From Bacillus sp. AZ43 (lineage in GTDB: Bacteria; Actinomycetota; Actinomycetes; Mycobacteriales; Geodermatophilaceae), in assembly GCA_004570425.1 (NCBI GenBank), contig SPQJ01000010.1, forward strand, positions 1 to 64,000: a stretch of DNA of 64,000 bases. Direction: 5' to 3'. Shown piece by piece: positions 56,081 to 64,000 of the stretch. A model generated the notes under the pieces. The model saw nothing but the letters and a program-made list of their open reading frames with translations, did not search any database and was not told the origin of the DNA. The translations under genes were made by a program, and so were the position numbers. Every line of letters begins with the position of its first letter. The stretch's first letter is position 1.

Positions 56081-56340
56081 TTAGTGCCGCTGCGCGCCCG
56101 GGCCCCAGAACGCCAAGCCGGTCGCCCGGCCGTCCTGGAACACCTCGACGCGGGCGTCGAGGCCGTAGTCGCGGCGGACGGTCTCCAACGTCCATTCCGC
56201 CGGAAGGAGGGGCGCAGCGCGATCGCCGACTCCTCCTCCAGGACGTGCTCGCGTGGACGGCCCGGCATTCCTGGGCCGAAAGACAGTGTCACCCTCTGAC
56301 GATCCTTCTGCGAGACGCTTCCATACAGTGATCCGATTCG
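56081..56340 (-). pseudogene. Remnant of a DUF4365 (Mrr-like) gene
   Basis: On the minus strand one frame reads PREHVLEEESAIALR and a shifted frame continues LLPAEWTLETVRRDYGLDARVEVF, then QDGRATGLAFW before a stop at 56081-56083. Together these match the start of DUF4365 proteins, where VQLKGTD normally follows AFW. A single missing base near 56205-56212 explains the shift, and the rest of the gene is lost. DUF4365 is an Mrr-like nuclease-related domain in defence loci. The remaining part of the gap (55929-56080) holds nothing I can support. Confidence 0.55.
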
Positions 56341-56345
56341 TTGGG

Positions 56346-57596
56346 CTACCGAGCCGACTGCAACATCGTCTGCAGATTCTGGACTCCGCCCTGGTTCACG
56401 GCATCCAGTGCGAGCGCGCACACCTGCTCCAAGTAGGCCGCCTCATCGACGTCAAGTCGAATCGCGGAGCGAACCTTCGTGTACCTCGCCAGAGGAATCG
56501 AAGTGCCGTCGAAGCGAAAGCCACTACCGTCGACCGTCTCGACTACCAACGGTTCGTCGCCGGCCCACTCGATCCCAAGAACAACGGCGTACTCGGACAT
56601 CGCGCCCATTGCGCTGGTCGCTTCCCGGAGCAGAGCCATAACATCCACGACGGAGCATTCGATATGGGCCGACCGGACTCGGTTGCCTGGCAAGGTGGCC
56701 ATCTCTGATCCGCTGATCCTGTGGCCGCCGATGGCTTGGGCGAGACTCACGGCGCCGGAATCGTGGACCGCCATCCACGCCTCTCGCCAGGACCGGGAGC
56801 CGTTCGCCTCGTTGACGAGTACCCATCGCCTGAGACCGCGACGTGGGTTGAGCCTGTCGACTGCTTCGAGCGGGTGCACCCCCGCGCTCCTCCGAGCCCA
56901 GCCCAGTGCACGAGGCTCGGTGTCGCAGACGACCTGTTGCATCTCCGCCCGATCGAGGTGATGCGTGGTTACAGGAAGCCTTGGCTGGGCAACGATGATC
57001 AACCATGCGCGTTCACTAGTAGCTCGTCCGGCTGCGAGTTCGTCGTAGAGATCGAACAAGGCACTGTCAGCGTTTCGCCGCTCGTCGAGTCGGATACGAT
57101 AGAGCGCCTCCAGTTGTCGTTCTCGCATCCATTCCGTGTCGGCATGATTGCGCACTGGGGCCCCAAAGTAGTTGCCGCGATAGATCAGATGAGGAGCGTC
57201 GACGCTCGGGGGCACGACCACCACCAGCGCACGTTTGCCCTCGTTGCCCGCCCGCACGATATCGAGCCCGAATACCGGTGGTTGGATGCCGGTCACCGCG
57301 ACACGTCGCAAGGTACGTTCATAGGACTCTGTCACGTCGCCGACGTCGACCCGACCCGTCGCCTTGGTGTCCCTCTCCGTGATGCCGAATACGACGAGGC
57401 CACCGCCGCTGTTGGCGAATGCCGCGATGTCCTTGACAAGGTCTGATTGTGCGAGTGTTCCTTCGGGCGGTAGCCGGGACTTCCAGTCCAGCTGGTCGGT
57501 CTCCGCAATGCCGGCCGCAGTGGCGTCATCCAGCATAGCCGAGGTAATCGGTCCGGGCTGTGCACCAAGGGCCTGGTGGAGAGCAGTGAAAGCCAC
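56346..57596 (-). CDS. AlbA_2 (Schlafen-like) domain protein
   Basis: 416 residues. The N-terminal AlbA_2 domain (residues 30-160) is shown by ETDQLDWKSRLPPE, LVKDIAAFANSGGGLVVFGI and RGNYFGAPVRNHADTEWM. The 240-residue C-terminal part is not recognised. AlbA_2 proteins are linked to nucleic-acid binding, tRNA cleavage in Schlafens, and phage defence. The GTG at 57596 has TAAGTT 6 nt upstream. GC is lower than in the core. Confidence 0.8.
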   Translation of the reverse strand: MAFTALHQALGAQPGPITSAMLDDATAAGIAETDQLDWKSRLPPEGTLAQSDLVKDIAAFANSGGGLVVFGITERDTKATGRVDVGDVTESYERTLRRVAVTGIQPPVFGLDIVRAGNEGKRALVVVVPPSVDAPHLIYRGNYFGAPVRNHADTEWMRERQLEALYRIRLDERRNADSALFDLYDELAAGRATSERAWLIIVAQPRLPVTTHHLDRAEMQQVVCDTEPRALGWARRSAGVHPLEAVDRLNPRRGLRRWVLVNEANGSRSWREAWMAVHDSGAVSLAQAIGGHRISGSEMATLPGNRVRSAHIECSVVDVMALLREATSAMGAMSEYAVVLGIEWAGDEPLVVETVDGSGFRFDGTSIPLARYTKVRSAIRLDVDEAAYLEQVCALALDAVNQGGVQNLQTMLQSAR

Positions 57597-57602
57597 ATTG
57601 GC

Positions 57603-57608
57603 AACTTA
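57603..57608 (-). promoter_or_regulatory. -10 box (TAAGTT) for the AlbA_2 gene
   Basis: Minus-strand TAAGTT ends 6 nt before the GTG at 57596; leaderless start expected. Confidence 0.45.
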
Positions 57609-57763
57609 CCGATACCTCGAGGTCGCCGCGTCCGCAGTCACCGCCTCGGAGACTCGTACGCGATAGGACGCGGGATGGTGGCCCTTGGCACGCGGATGAG
57701 TTACAGGCAGACGCGCCAGCGGGGGCCCGCCGTCCCGGGACCTAGTGCCGAGACCACGCGTCA

Positions 57764-59341
57764 CTACACAGCGTGGACGAGGGCATCGAGGATCGCGGGG
57801 GTATGGCGATCTCTGAGCGTGGCCCACGTGGCCGCAACGTCGAACCACGCCCCGTTCGCCGCAGCGGGCATAGCGTCGACACCATCCTCATAGTGCGCGG
57901 CGACAAGGCTTTCCACCTCCGTTGGGTGGTCGGCATAGGACAGCCGCGCGATGAGTATGGCTTGGTGGGGAGGGTAGCCCCGCACGATACTGGCGTAGGC
58001 CTCTACGGCCTCGAGGTCATGCACTACGTCCGCGAAGAGGTCGGCCAGCCCGAAGGCGCGAGCAAGGTCGAGAATCACCGTCAACCCGTAACTGTCCTTC
58101 CTGGCGCCCTTGCGCAGCCCCCGGTAGGGCGACCCAAGCAGCACCCGAACCATCTCGTTTGGCGTGGCGCCGGCCGCGGCGATCCCATCCGCGTACTCGA
58201 CACGGTCGAGCAGCCAGATGGCGGCTTCGCGCAGCAGGTGCTCTACCTCCTGCCCCGAGGCGTGCAGGAACACGCAAGTGACGAGCAGGGAGAAGGCGTA
58301 GTCGTCGCTGACCGGATGGCTAAGACCAGGAGTCGCCTCTACCAACGCCTGGAGCCAGCCAGCAACTGCCGCAGCGTCGAAATCGGCGGTGACGTTATCG
58401 TCATTCCTGGCGGCGCCGCTTTCGCTTAGATTGAGCAAACCTCCCATCGAAAGGATCTCGCAAAGCCGCGCGATCTTCACGGGGTGCGTGGCGAAAGCTG
58501 CAAATCCAGGACTGCCACTCAGCGTCTGCGCGACCACATCGGCTGCGGCGAGATTTCGGACTTGGTCCCACGACCGCTGAGCCACCTGTCGGAGCAGGGC
58601 TCGTGCGACTCTGCGCTGCGCCTCCGCGTCCTCGACGGCCGGCACTTCCCAAGTGGACCGGATGAGGTGATAGGCCAGCTGGGCTGCAAGGTCCTCGCGC
58701 CCGGCGGTTGAAGCTTCTTGGGCCAGCATGGCGGCCGTCAAGACGTTTGCCCATGAGTCGCGTCGAGACAGGTCAAGATCGAACCAGGCCGCAGCGTATT
58801 CACGGATCAAGGCGTAGGAGCCGCGCCCTGAGCCGAGCTGACCAAGCAACTCCAGGGTCCGCGACCGGTGTCGGGCCGTCACACCGTCGACAAGGACGTC
58901 GTAAAACATCGGCGCAAGTTCGTCGATGTCCCAGAGCTCTGCTATCAGCTCGTCCCGCGACCGGTGGTGCGCATTGTAGTCCTGGAATTCGATCGCCGCA
59001 CCGCCAATAAGCCGGCCATTCGTCACCACGACCAGGCGGCGAGGAAGTATAGGGTCGAATGCGGGGTGCGCGACGGTGCCGGTGCGCATCGCGTCGACCT
59101 GGAGGCGCAGCTCTCTCCAGGACCGAGCGTTGAGGTCCCCCGCCTTGGACTGCAGGCAGTACTGCGTTTCGATGCCGTCCTCCAGGCGCCGGGCGATGAT
59201 GTCCTTGCCGAACTCGTATTGCCCGTGTATCAGGTGCACCTGGGTGAACCCGCGAGACCGGAGCAGTGCAATCAGAGGAGCATCCAGCTCACGCTCCGTC
59301 AGGTTCGCGACGTAACCGGCGACTGCGTCGGCGAGAAACAT
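57764..59341 (-). CDS. Large protein with Mrr/PD-(D/E)XK-like N-terminus
   Basis: 525 residues. The first 70 residues fit an Mrr-type nuclease core: helix with Glu16/Glu18, then EFGKDII with Asp47 and CLQSKAG with Gln64 and Lys66, the (D...QxK) signature. The remaining 400 residues are alpha-helical, possibly repeat-like, and not recognised. AGGAGG lies 3 nt before the ATG at 59341. The upstream gene on the same strand overlaps its start by 53 nt, so the two are coupled. A restriction-like or abortive-infection role is inferred from domain and location. Confidence 0.7.
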   Translation of the reverse strand: MFLADAVAGYVANLTERELDAPLIALLRSRGFTQVHLIHGQYEFGKDIIARRLEDGIETQYCLQSKAGDLNARSWRELRLQVDAMRTGTVAHPAFDPILPRRLVVVTNGRLIGGAAIEFQDYNAHHRSRDELIAELWDIDELAPMFYDVLVDGVTARHRSRTLELLGQLGSGRGSYALIREYAAAWFDLDLSRRDSWANVLTAAMLAQEASTAGREDLAAQLAYHLIRSTWEVPAVEDAEAQRRVARALLRQVAQRSWDQVRNLAAADVVAQTLSGSPGFAAFATHPVKIARLCEILSMGGLLNLSESGAARNDDNVTADFDAAAVAGWLQALVEATPGLSHPVSDDYAFSLLVTCVFLHASGQEVEHLLREAAIWLLDRVEYADGIAAAGATPNEMVRVLLGSPYRGLRKGARKDSYGLTVILDLARAFGLADLFADVVHDLEAVEAYASIVRGYPPHQAILIARLSYADHPTEVESLVAAHYEDGVDAMPAAANGAWFDVAATWATLRDRHTPAILDALVHAV

Positions 59342-59957
59342 GCTCCTCCTGCTTGCTGATCCACATCTCGGCAAACCGCGCCCGTTGGGCCGGAGTCCAA
59401 TCCGGAAGCGCTTTAATCTTCGCAGCGACCGCCGAACCGGCATGCAACTGAGGCGGTCGGACGATGCCCTGGTCGTCCGGCGCCCATTCTACGAGCTCAA
59501 ACGCATCAAGAATGCGTTCCCAGCTGAGTTCTTCTCCACTCAAGTCGAGGCTGTTTCCCACCGACTCGACCGCGGTCCCGACGTGCTGAAAAAGAGCTGG
59601 GAGGTACTGGTCAAGAAACGACTCGGCGATTTCGAGCACAATGCGGTGCAACTCCTCGAAGTTGCCTTCGACCAGGTCTGCGGTAGTCACCGCGTCCGAG
59701 TGCTCCATCGGCACCGACGGACTCTCGAGGGCAGTCTGGCGAACCTCCACGCTCACACCGGTCACTCCTTCGGGCAGGGGCAGCCGACGCAGCCGCGCAA
59801 AGATCGGGTCCTCGGCCATGCGCGCATCGATTGCATCGCTGACGAAGCGCACCATCGCACGGTCGAACTCGGGAGTCGCCAGAATCGGCGCTGCGCCCAC
59901 CCCTCCGTCCCATCCCTCCTTGCTCACGACTGGCACGATGCCACGGCACGCCGACAT
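59289..59957 (-). CDS. Partner of the Mrr-like gene, unknown function
   Basis: 222 residues from the ATG at 59957; a GTG at 59927 with a CATCGT box 7 nt upstream is an alternative. Acidic, helical, with no known motif; the C-terminal tail is basic (RRRSRRLRR). Its last 53 nt overlap the Mrr-like gene in a different frame, a strong sign of a two-gene unit. Could be a sensor, inhibitor or structural subunit of the nuclease-like protein. Confidence 0.6.
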   Translation of the reverse strand: MSACRGIVPVVSKEGWDGGVGAAPILATPEFDRAMVRFVSDAIDARMAEDPIFARLRRLPLPEGVTGVSVEVRQTALESPSVPMEHSDAVTTADLVEGNFEELHRIVLEIAESFLDQYLPALFQHVGTAVESVGNSLDLSGEELSWERILDAFELVEWAPDDQGIVRPPQLHAGSAVAAKIKALPDWTPAQRARFAEMWISKQEEHVSRRRSRRLRREPDGA

Positions 59958-60669
59958 CGCGACTGCGATCTGTGGAGTTGCGGACGACTGTGGCCTCCCC
60001 GTCACTGCTGTGCGCTGTACTGGACAGTGCGCGACGGCGACCGCCCCGAGACTGGTGGAGGTCAGGGTCGCCGAGCAAACCGCCCTGGACCGAAAGGCGC
60101 GGCCGCGGTCGACAAGACGAGTACCAATGGAATGAGAGAGACGTTGTCCTAGCGGCAACAGACGCCCAATCTAGGCGGGACGCAGCGAGACTTAGAGCGC
60201 CCGTCGCACCGTCCCGTAAACCGGACCCCGGTCGGGAACACCGCAGGACAGAGCGAGTGCTCCCGGCCGCCGTCCCGCAAGACCCGCCCGGTGAACCTTC
60301 CCGCAAGGGGCGGACAACCGGGACGCCCGGCGAGCCGGTCGCAGCCTCGTTGTCCGGCAGCCGTTCGACCTCCGCTCCACCGGGTTGCAGGCGGCCGTGA
60401 CGCGAGGCAGGGGCACCCCGGAGCTGATCGCCATCCGCATCTTCAACTCGAAAGAAAGCGAGCTGCTCAGCCGACAATCGCCGTAAACAACCAACGACAT
60501 GACGCCCGCGACGTTCTCTACGCCCCCTCCAGGCCTTTCTCGAGCAAGCTGAAGTCCTTACCAAAGAACGGCACGCATGCTACCAATAGCGGTAGTTCGG
60601 GCCCCGCTTCGCGGGGGCCATCGCTGCTTCTAGGGGTGACCTGTTGGTCATTGTTTGTGGCATTTGGAA
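59958..60669. other. Long intergenic region upstream of the relaxase
   Basis: About 700 nt with no supported gene. The first 200 nt may hold the promoter of the 59289-59957 gene. The last 90 nt before the relaxase contain clustered inverted repeats (listed separately). Open frames here are short and lack family or translation signals. Confidence 0.45.
60580..60650 (+). other. Cluster of inverted repeats, candidate oriT or relaxase operator
   Basis: Three inverted repeats in 71 nt: CTACC/GGTAG at 60580-60584 and 60591-60595; a GC-rich hairpin at 60600-60619 (ccccgc-ttc-gcgggg with one bulged G); TGACC/GGTCA at 60637-60641 and 60646-60650. Directly upstream of a MobF relaxase such repeats are typical for an origin of transfer, or for the relaxase's own operator. 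Confidence 0.45.
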
Positions 60670-63471
60670 ATGCGCGGTGGAATGAAGGTGTACGCCGGGT
60701 CAGCGGCGGCTGCCCGGGTGTACCTGGAGGCCGACCGGGGGCGCGCCGATGACTACTACCTGGCCGAGGGCACCGGCCTGGCCCGTCGCTTCGTGGCCTG
60801 CGACGGACGGGTGGTCGAGCGGGCGCCGCTGGCGGGCGAAGGCTACGAGACGTGGGTGGCCGGCCGCGATCCCGAGACAGGTGAGCCGCGGGGGCGGCTG
60901 CGCACCGACGAGCGTGCGGTGCGGTTCGTCGAGGTGATCGTCAACGGCCCGAAGTCCTGGTCGCTGGCCGCTGCTCTGCACGAGGACGTCGCGGACGCCT
61001 ACGACGCCGCCCAGGACCGCGCCGCCGCCCAGATCATCGGCTGGCTCGCCGCCCACGCGACCACCCGGGTCGGCCCGCGCGGCGGTCAGGTTCAGGTGCC
61101 GGTGGAGATGCTGGAGGCGGTGACGGTGCGGCACTACACCTCCCGCGCAGGAGATCCGCACCGGCATCTGCACCTGCAGATCGGTGCCCGGGTGTTCGCC
61201 GCCGAACAATGGCGCGGGCTGCACACCGTCGGCGTGCGTGACTTCCTCGCCGCCATCAACGGGATCGGGCACGCCGCGGTCGCCTGCGATCCGCAGTTCC
61301 GGGCCGCACTCGCCGGACACGGCTACACCCTGGATGCGACTGGAGAAATACTGGAGCTTGCCGCCTACGTCGGCCCGTTCAGCGCAAGGGCGGCGCAGAT
61401 CGGGCGCAACCTGGACCGCTACGAACGCGACTGGATGGCGGCGCACCCCCAAGAACAGCCCGGTCCTGCGCTGCGGCGGGCCTGGGACGCCCGCGCCTGG
61501 GCCGAGGGGCGCCCGGACAAGGTCGTCCCCCGCTCCGGGACCGACCTCGTGGCGCGGTGGCGTGCCGAGCTGGCGTCGCTTGGCTACCGCGATCCCGGCC
61601 ACCCGGTCCGGCTGGCGCCGGCTCCGATCTGCGCGCTCGACCGCGAGGCTGCCGTCGACAGCGTGCTGACCCGGCTGGCCGCCGGCCGCTCGGCATGGAA
61701 CGCCGCCGACGTCCGCGGCGAGGTCGAGCGGCTGATCGCCGCGCAGGGCATCGTCGCCGACGCACCGGTGCGCCTCGAGCTGGCCGAGGACCTCACCGCC
61801 CGCGCTCTGGACCGGTGCGTTCCGCTGGTGGACCGGGAGGGAGTGCCGGAACACGTCCGGTCCTGGACCTCCCGGCCGGTGCTCGACGTGGAGGCCGACC
61901 TGCGGATCCGGTTCGCCGCCCGCGCCGGTCACCCACCGCTGGGGGCACCGCGGCTGGCCGTGCTGCCGGTCGGCGTTGTCCGGGGCCTGGACGCCGGTCA
62001 GGCCGCCGCGGTCGCCTTGCTGGCCGGCGACTGGCGGTTGATGGTCGTGGAGGGCGCGGCCGGGGCGGGCAAGACCACCACGCTGGCCGCTGCCCGTGAC
62101 CTGCTGCAGCGGCAGGGACGGCGGCTCATGGTGGTCACCCCGACGCTGAAGGCCGCCCAGCTCGCCCGCGCGGAGGTGGGCGCGACCGCCGGGTCGGCGG
62201 CGTCTCTCGTCTTCGCTCACGGTTGGCGCTGGAACCAGCACGGCAAGTGGATTCGACTCGCTCCCGGCGAGGTCGACCCGGTCACCTGCCGCATGCACAC
62301 AGGGCCGGCGGAGGGGAACCGGCTGCGGCCCGACGATCTGCTGATCGTCGATGAGGCCGGCATGCTTGACCAGGACACCGCCCGCGCTCTGCTCACCGTC
62401 GCCGACGAGGCCGGGGCGCGGCTGGCGCTGCTGGGGGACCGCCACCAGCTCGCCGCGGTCGGCCGCGGCGGGGTCCTGGACCTTGCCGCCGCTCAGGTCG
62501 ACCCGGCGGCCTGCCTGACATTGGAGTCGGTGCACCGCTTCACCCGCACCGACAGCACCGGCCAGTCGGTTCCAGACGGTGAGTACGCCGAGCTGACGTT
62601 GGCGATGCGGCGGGGTGACACCCCGGGTGTGGTGTTCGACGCCCTCCTCGCCCGCGGCCGGATCCGCCTGCACCCCGACCAGGCGGCGCTGCAGAACGCC
62701 CTCGCCGCGACCGCCGCACACGACCCCGGGGCGGCCGACGTCGCAGTGGTGGCGGACACCCGCGAGCAGGTCAACGAGCTCAACGCGGCCATCCGCAACC
62801 GGCTGGTCACCGACGGCCGCGTCGACGACGTCCGGGGCGTGACCACGCGGACAGGTCAGCGGATCGGCGCCGGCGACCGGATCGCCACCCGGCGCAACGA
62901 CCGCGACCTGGAGGTGGCCAACCGGGACACGTGGACCGTCACCGCGGTCGGCCGACGCGGTGGGCTGCTGGTCACCGCCGGCACGGCCACCGGTGAGGCC
63001 TCCCGGGGCGATGTCACCCCGGCCGGCGCACGGGTCCGGGTGCTGCCCCCTGACTACGTCACCGAGCACGTGGAGCTGGCCTACGCCAGCACCGCGCACG
63101 GCGTGCAGGGTGACACCGTTCCCGCCGCGCACGTGGTGATCGGTGACCGGACCGGCGCGGCCTCGGCCTACGTCGGCATGACCCGCGGACGGGTGTCCAA
63201 CATCGCGCACCTCGTCGCGGCCGACGTGGCCGAGGCCCGGGCGCAGTGGATCGCCGTCTTCGGCCGCGACCGAGCCGACCTCGGCCCCGGCCACGCGGCC
63301 GAGCTGGCCGCTCGAGAGGCCGCCCGCGACCGCCAGGACCGGTCACGCCACCGGACGGCAGCCGCTCCCCCACGGCCGGTCGCCCCGGTACCGAGCGTCC
63401 CCCGGCCCGAGGCGGAGCGGCGGGGACCATCCCTCGCCTGTGGAGGCGCCGCGCCGGGCATCGGCCGATGA
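60670..63471 (+). CDS. MobF family relaxase (TraA/TrwC-like)
   Basis: 933 residues. N-terminal TrwC relaxase domain with the catalytic Tyr region DDYY (Tyr29/Tyr30) and the three-His metal motif HRHLH (His164, 166, 168). C-terminal helicase-like half with Walker A GAAGAGKTTT (Lys468), Walker B LLIVDEAGMLD and a final superfamily I motif YASTAHGVQGDT. It nicks at oriT and unwinds DNA for conjugal transfer. The ATG at 60670 gives MRGGMKVY, the usual start of actinobacterial members; it has no Shine-Dalgarno. GC returns to host level here. Confidence 0.92.
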   Translation: MRGGMKVYAGSAAAARVYLEADRGRADDYYLAEGTGLARRFVACDGRVVERAPLAGEGYETWVAGRDPETGEPRGRLRTDERAVRFVEVIVNGPKSWSLAAALHEDVADAYDAAQDRAAAQIIGWLAAHATTRVGPRGGQVQVPVEMLEAVTVRHYTSRAGDPHRHLHLQIGARVFAAEQWRGLHTVGVRDFLAAINGIGHAAVACDPQFRAALAGHGYTLDATGEILELAAYVGPFSARAAQIGRNLDRYERDWMAAHPQEQPGPALRRAWDARAWAEGRPDKVVPRSGTDLVARWRAELASLGYRDPGHPVRLAPAPICALDREAAVDSVLTRLAAGRSAWNAADVRGEVERLIAAQGIVADAPVRLELAEDLTARALDRCVPLVDREGVPEHVRSWTSRPVLDVEADLRIRFAARAGHPPLGAPRLAVLPVGVVRGLDAGQAAAVALLAGDWRLMVVEGAAGAGKTTTLAAARDLLQRQGRRLMVVTPTLKAAQLARAEVGATAGSAASLVFAHGWRWNQHGKWIRLAPGEVDPVTCRMHTGPAEGNRLRPDDLLIVDEAGMLDQDTARALLTVADEAGARLALLGDRHQLAAVGRGGVLDLAAAQVDPAACLTLESVHRFTRTDSTGQSVPDGEYAELTLAMRRGDTPGVVFDALLARGRIRLHPDQAALQNALAATAAHDPGAADVAVVADTREQVNELNAAIRNRLVTDGRVDDVRGVTTRTGQRIGAGDRIATRRNDRDLEVANRDTWTVTAVGRRGGLLVTAGTATGEASRGDVTPAGARVRVLPPDYVTEHVELAYASTAHGVQGDTVPAAHVVIGDRTGAASAYVGMTRGRVSNIAHLVAADVAEARAQWIAVFGRDRADLGPGHAAELAAREAARDRQDRSRHRTAAAPPRPVAPVPSVPRPEAERRGPSLACGGAAPGIGR

Positions 63472-63632
63472 GCACGGCCGCCTCCACCGGCAGGCGCGGG
63501 CCCGGACGCCAGTAACAGGAGGAGAACTAGAGAATTTCGGAAGCAATCGCTGGTCGGCTGTCACCAATCGCACCCAAATGGCGCCTTCTCCCGTGACGGA
63601 GCACAGCCCACCCGAGCCCACCGGAGCCAGCC

Positions 63633-63848
63633 ATGTCCGACAATCCCGCCAGCCGCGAGCCCGAACTGCTCACCATCACCGAGGCCGCCGAGCTGCTCCG
63701 CGCTCCGGTGGCCACCCTCCGGTACTGGCGCCACCTGGGCACCGGTCCGCGCAGCTTCCGCCTCGGCCGCCGCGTCCTCTACCGCGCCGACGACCTGCAC
63801 AGTTGGATTGACGCCCAGCGCCGGCGGGCCGGCACCGTCCGCCCTTGA
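63633..63848 (+). CDS. xis: Excisionase-like helix-turn-helix protein
   Basis: 71 residues. Winged helix of the MerR/HTH_17 type: LTITEAAELLRAPVATLRYWRHLGTGP, then FRLGRRVLYRADDLHSWIDAQ. Such proteins direct the integrase toward excision in actinobacterial integrative elements. It lies 161 nt after the relaxase on the same strand. A role in excision is inferred, as the integrase is not in the window. Confidence 0.85.
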   Translation: MSDNPASREPELLTITEAAELLRAPVATLRYWRHLGTGPRSFRLGRRVLYRADDLHSWIDAQRRRAGTVRP

Positions 63849-63859
63849 CCGGAGCCATT

Positions 63860-64000
63860 GTGTCTGACAATATTAGCGGATGGGAGATCCGGTTCACCCA
63901 GTCGGCGAGGAGGCACCGCATCGGCCGGGCCTCCGCCCGGCACGTACTGGTCACGACCGACCCCACGCAGGTCACCACCAGCAGCGGCGCCGACGCCTGG
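63860..64000 (+). CDS. Unknown protein, 3' end cut by window edge
   Basis: 47 codons from the GTG at 63860, open to the right edge. GGAG (63851-63854) lies 5 nt upstream and the start is 11 nt behind the excisionase stop, so it is a likely operon member. The visible part (WEIRFTQSARRHRIGRASARHVL) has the look of small toxin-like proteins of the BrnT/RelE size class with a RHRIGRAS basic stretch, but no family can be stated. Confidence 0.55.
   Translation, partial: MSDNISGWEIRFTQSARRHRIGRASARHVLVTTDPTQVTTSSGADAW

Noticed and set aside
59340-60152. 270-codon plus-strand frame opposite the 59289-59957 gene
   Set aside because: The minus-strand gene has coupling by overlap to the Mrr-like gene and better codon bias; the plus frame is His/Arg-rich antisense.

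Overview
The window is chromosomal DNA of a very GC-rich actinobacterium. Dense Actinobacteria-type gene order (lipA-DUF4191-RDD-glnA, glnA2-glnE, a full Tad/Flp pilus operon), an F420-linked reductase, many GTG starts and repeated leaderless promoters fit Geodermatophilaceae (Blastococcus/Geodermatophilus/Modestobacter type). The family placement is an inference from gene content and style; no rRNA or tRNA marker was seen.

Layout. 1-5 kb: a membrane protein cut by the edge, lipoyl synthase, DUF4191, RDD and the main type I glutamine synthetase, which carries a four-half-site GlnR operator. 5.4-10.7 kb: a Pr6Pr membrane protein, an amidotransferase, a secreted 5'-nucleotidase, a MetE-like zinc methyltransferase and DUF1353. 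10.7-14.3 kb: a three-subunit molybdenum hydroxylase (xanthine dehydrogenase family). 14.5-19.6 kb: a GT-C-like membrane protein, an SDR, an iron-containing redox enzyme facing a CDGSH protein, and an aquaporin. 19.8-25.1 kb: glnE, a GATase and glnA2, the nitrogen control block. 25.1-36.7 kb: an L,D-transpeptidase lipoprotein, nadE-panB, an F420:NADP oxidoreductase, a diguanylate cyclase, an M24 peptidase, ChaB, and a compact operon headed by a Vms1/baeRF-type translation protein. 36.8-44.5 kb: the Tad pilus operon on the minus strand, from prepilin peptidase through Flp pilin, TadE, TadG, CpaB, CpaE, TadA and TadB to TadC. 44.5-53 kb: chromate resistance (split chrB plus chrA), a NarL-type two-component system, DUF1059, an oxidoreductase, cobU and a VOC protein.

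From about 53.1 kb to the right edge the sequence changes character. GC is lower, TTA codons appear, genes are sparse or broken, and functions become mobile or defensive. This looks like the left part of an integrated, mobilisable island. It holds a TIR-like/caspase-like/RyR-like three-gene cassette, a second nucleotide-processing-like protein in the opposite direction, a broken DUF4365 gene, an AlbA_2 (Schlafen-like) protein, an overlapping pair with an Mrr/PD-(D/E)XK-like N-terminus, then a MobF relaxase preceded by clustered inverted repeats (candidate oriT), an excisionase-like HTH protein and a partial ORF. The integrase, if present, should lie beyond 64000.

How the genes work together. 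GlnA makes glutamine; its Tyr405 is in the adenylylation context that GlnE in this same window would modify, and the GlnR box ties expression to nitrogen status. The pilus operon is self-contained, with a hairpin after the pilin that could set pilin excess. The most notable candidate system is the TIR + caspase + RyR cassette (53681-55336), which reads as a signal-producing sensor, a protease effector and a small ligand-binding-like accessory, sitting in a defence island.
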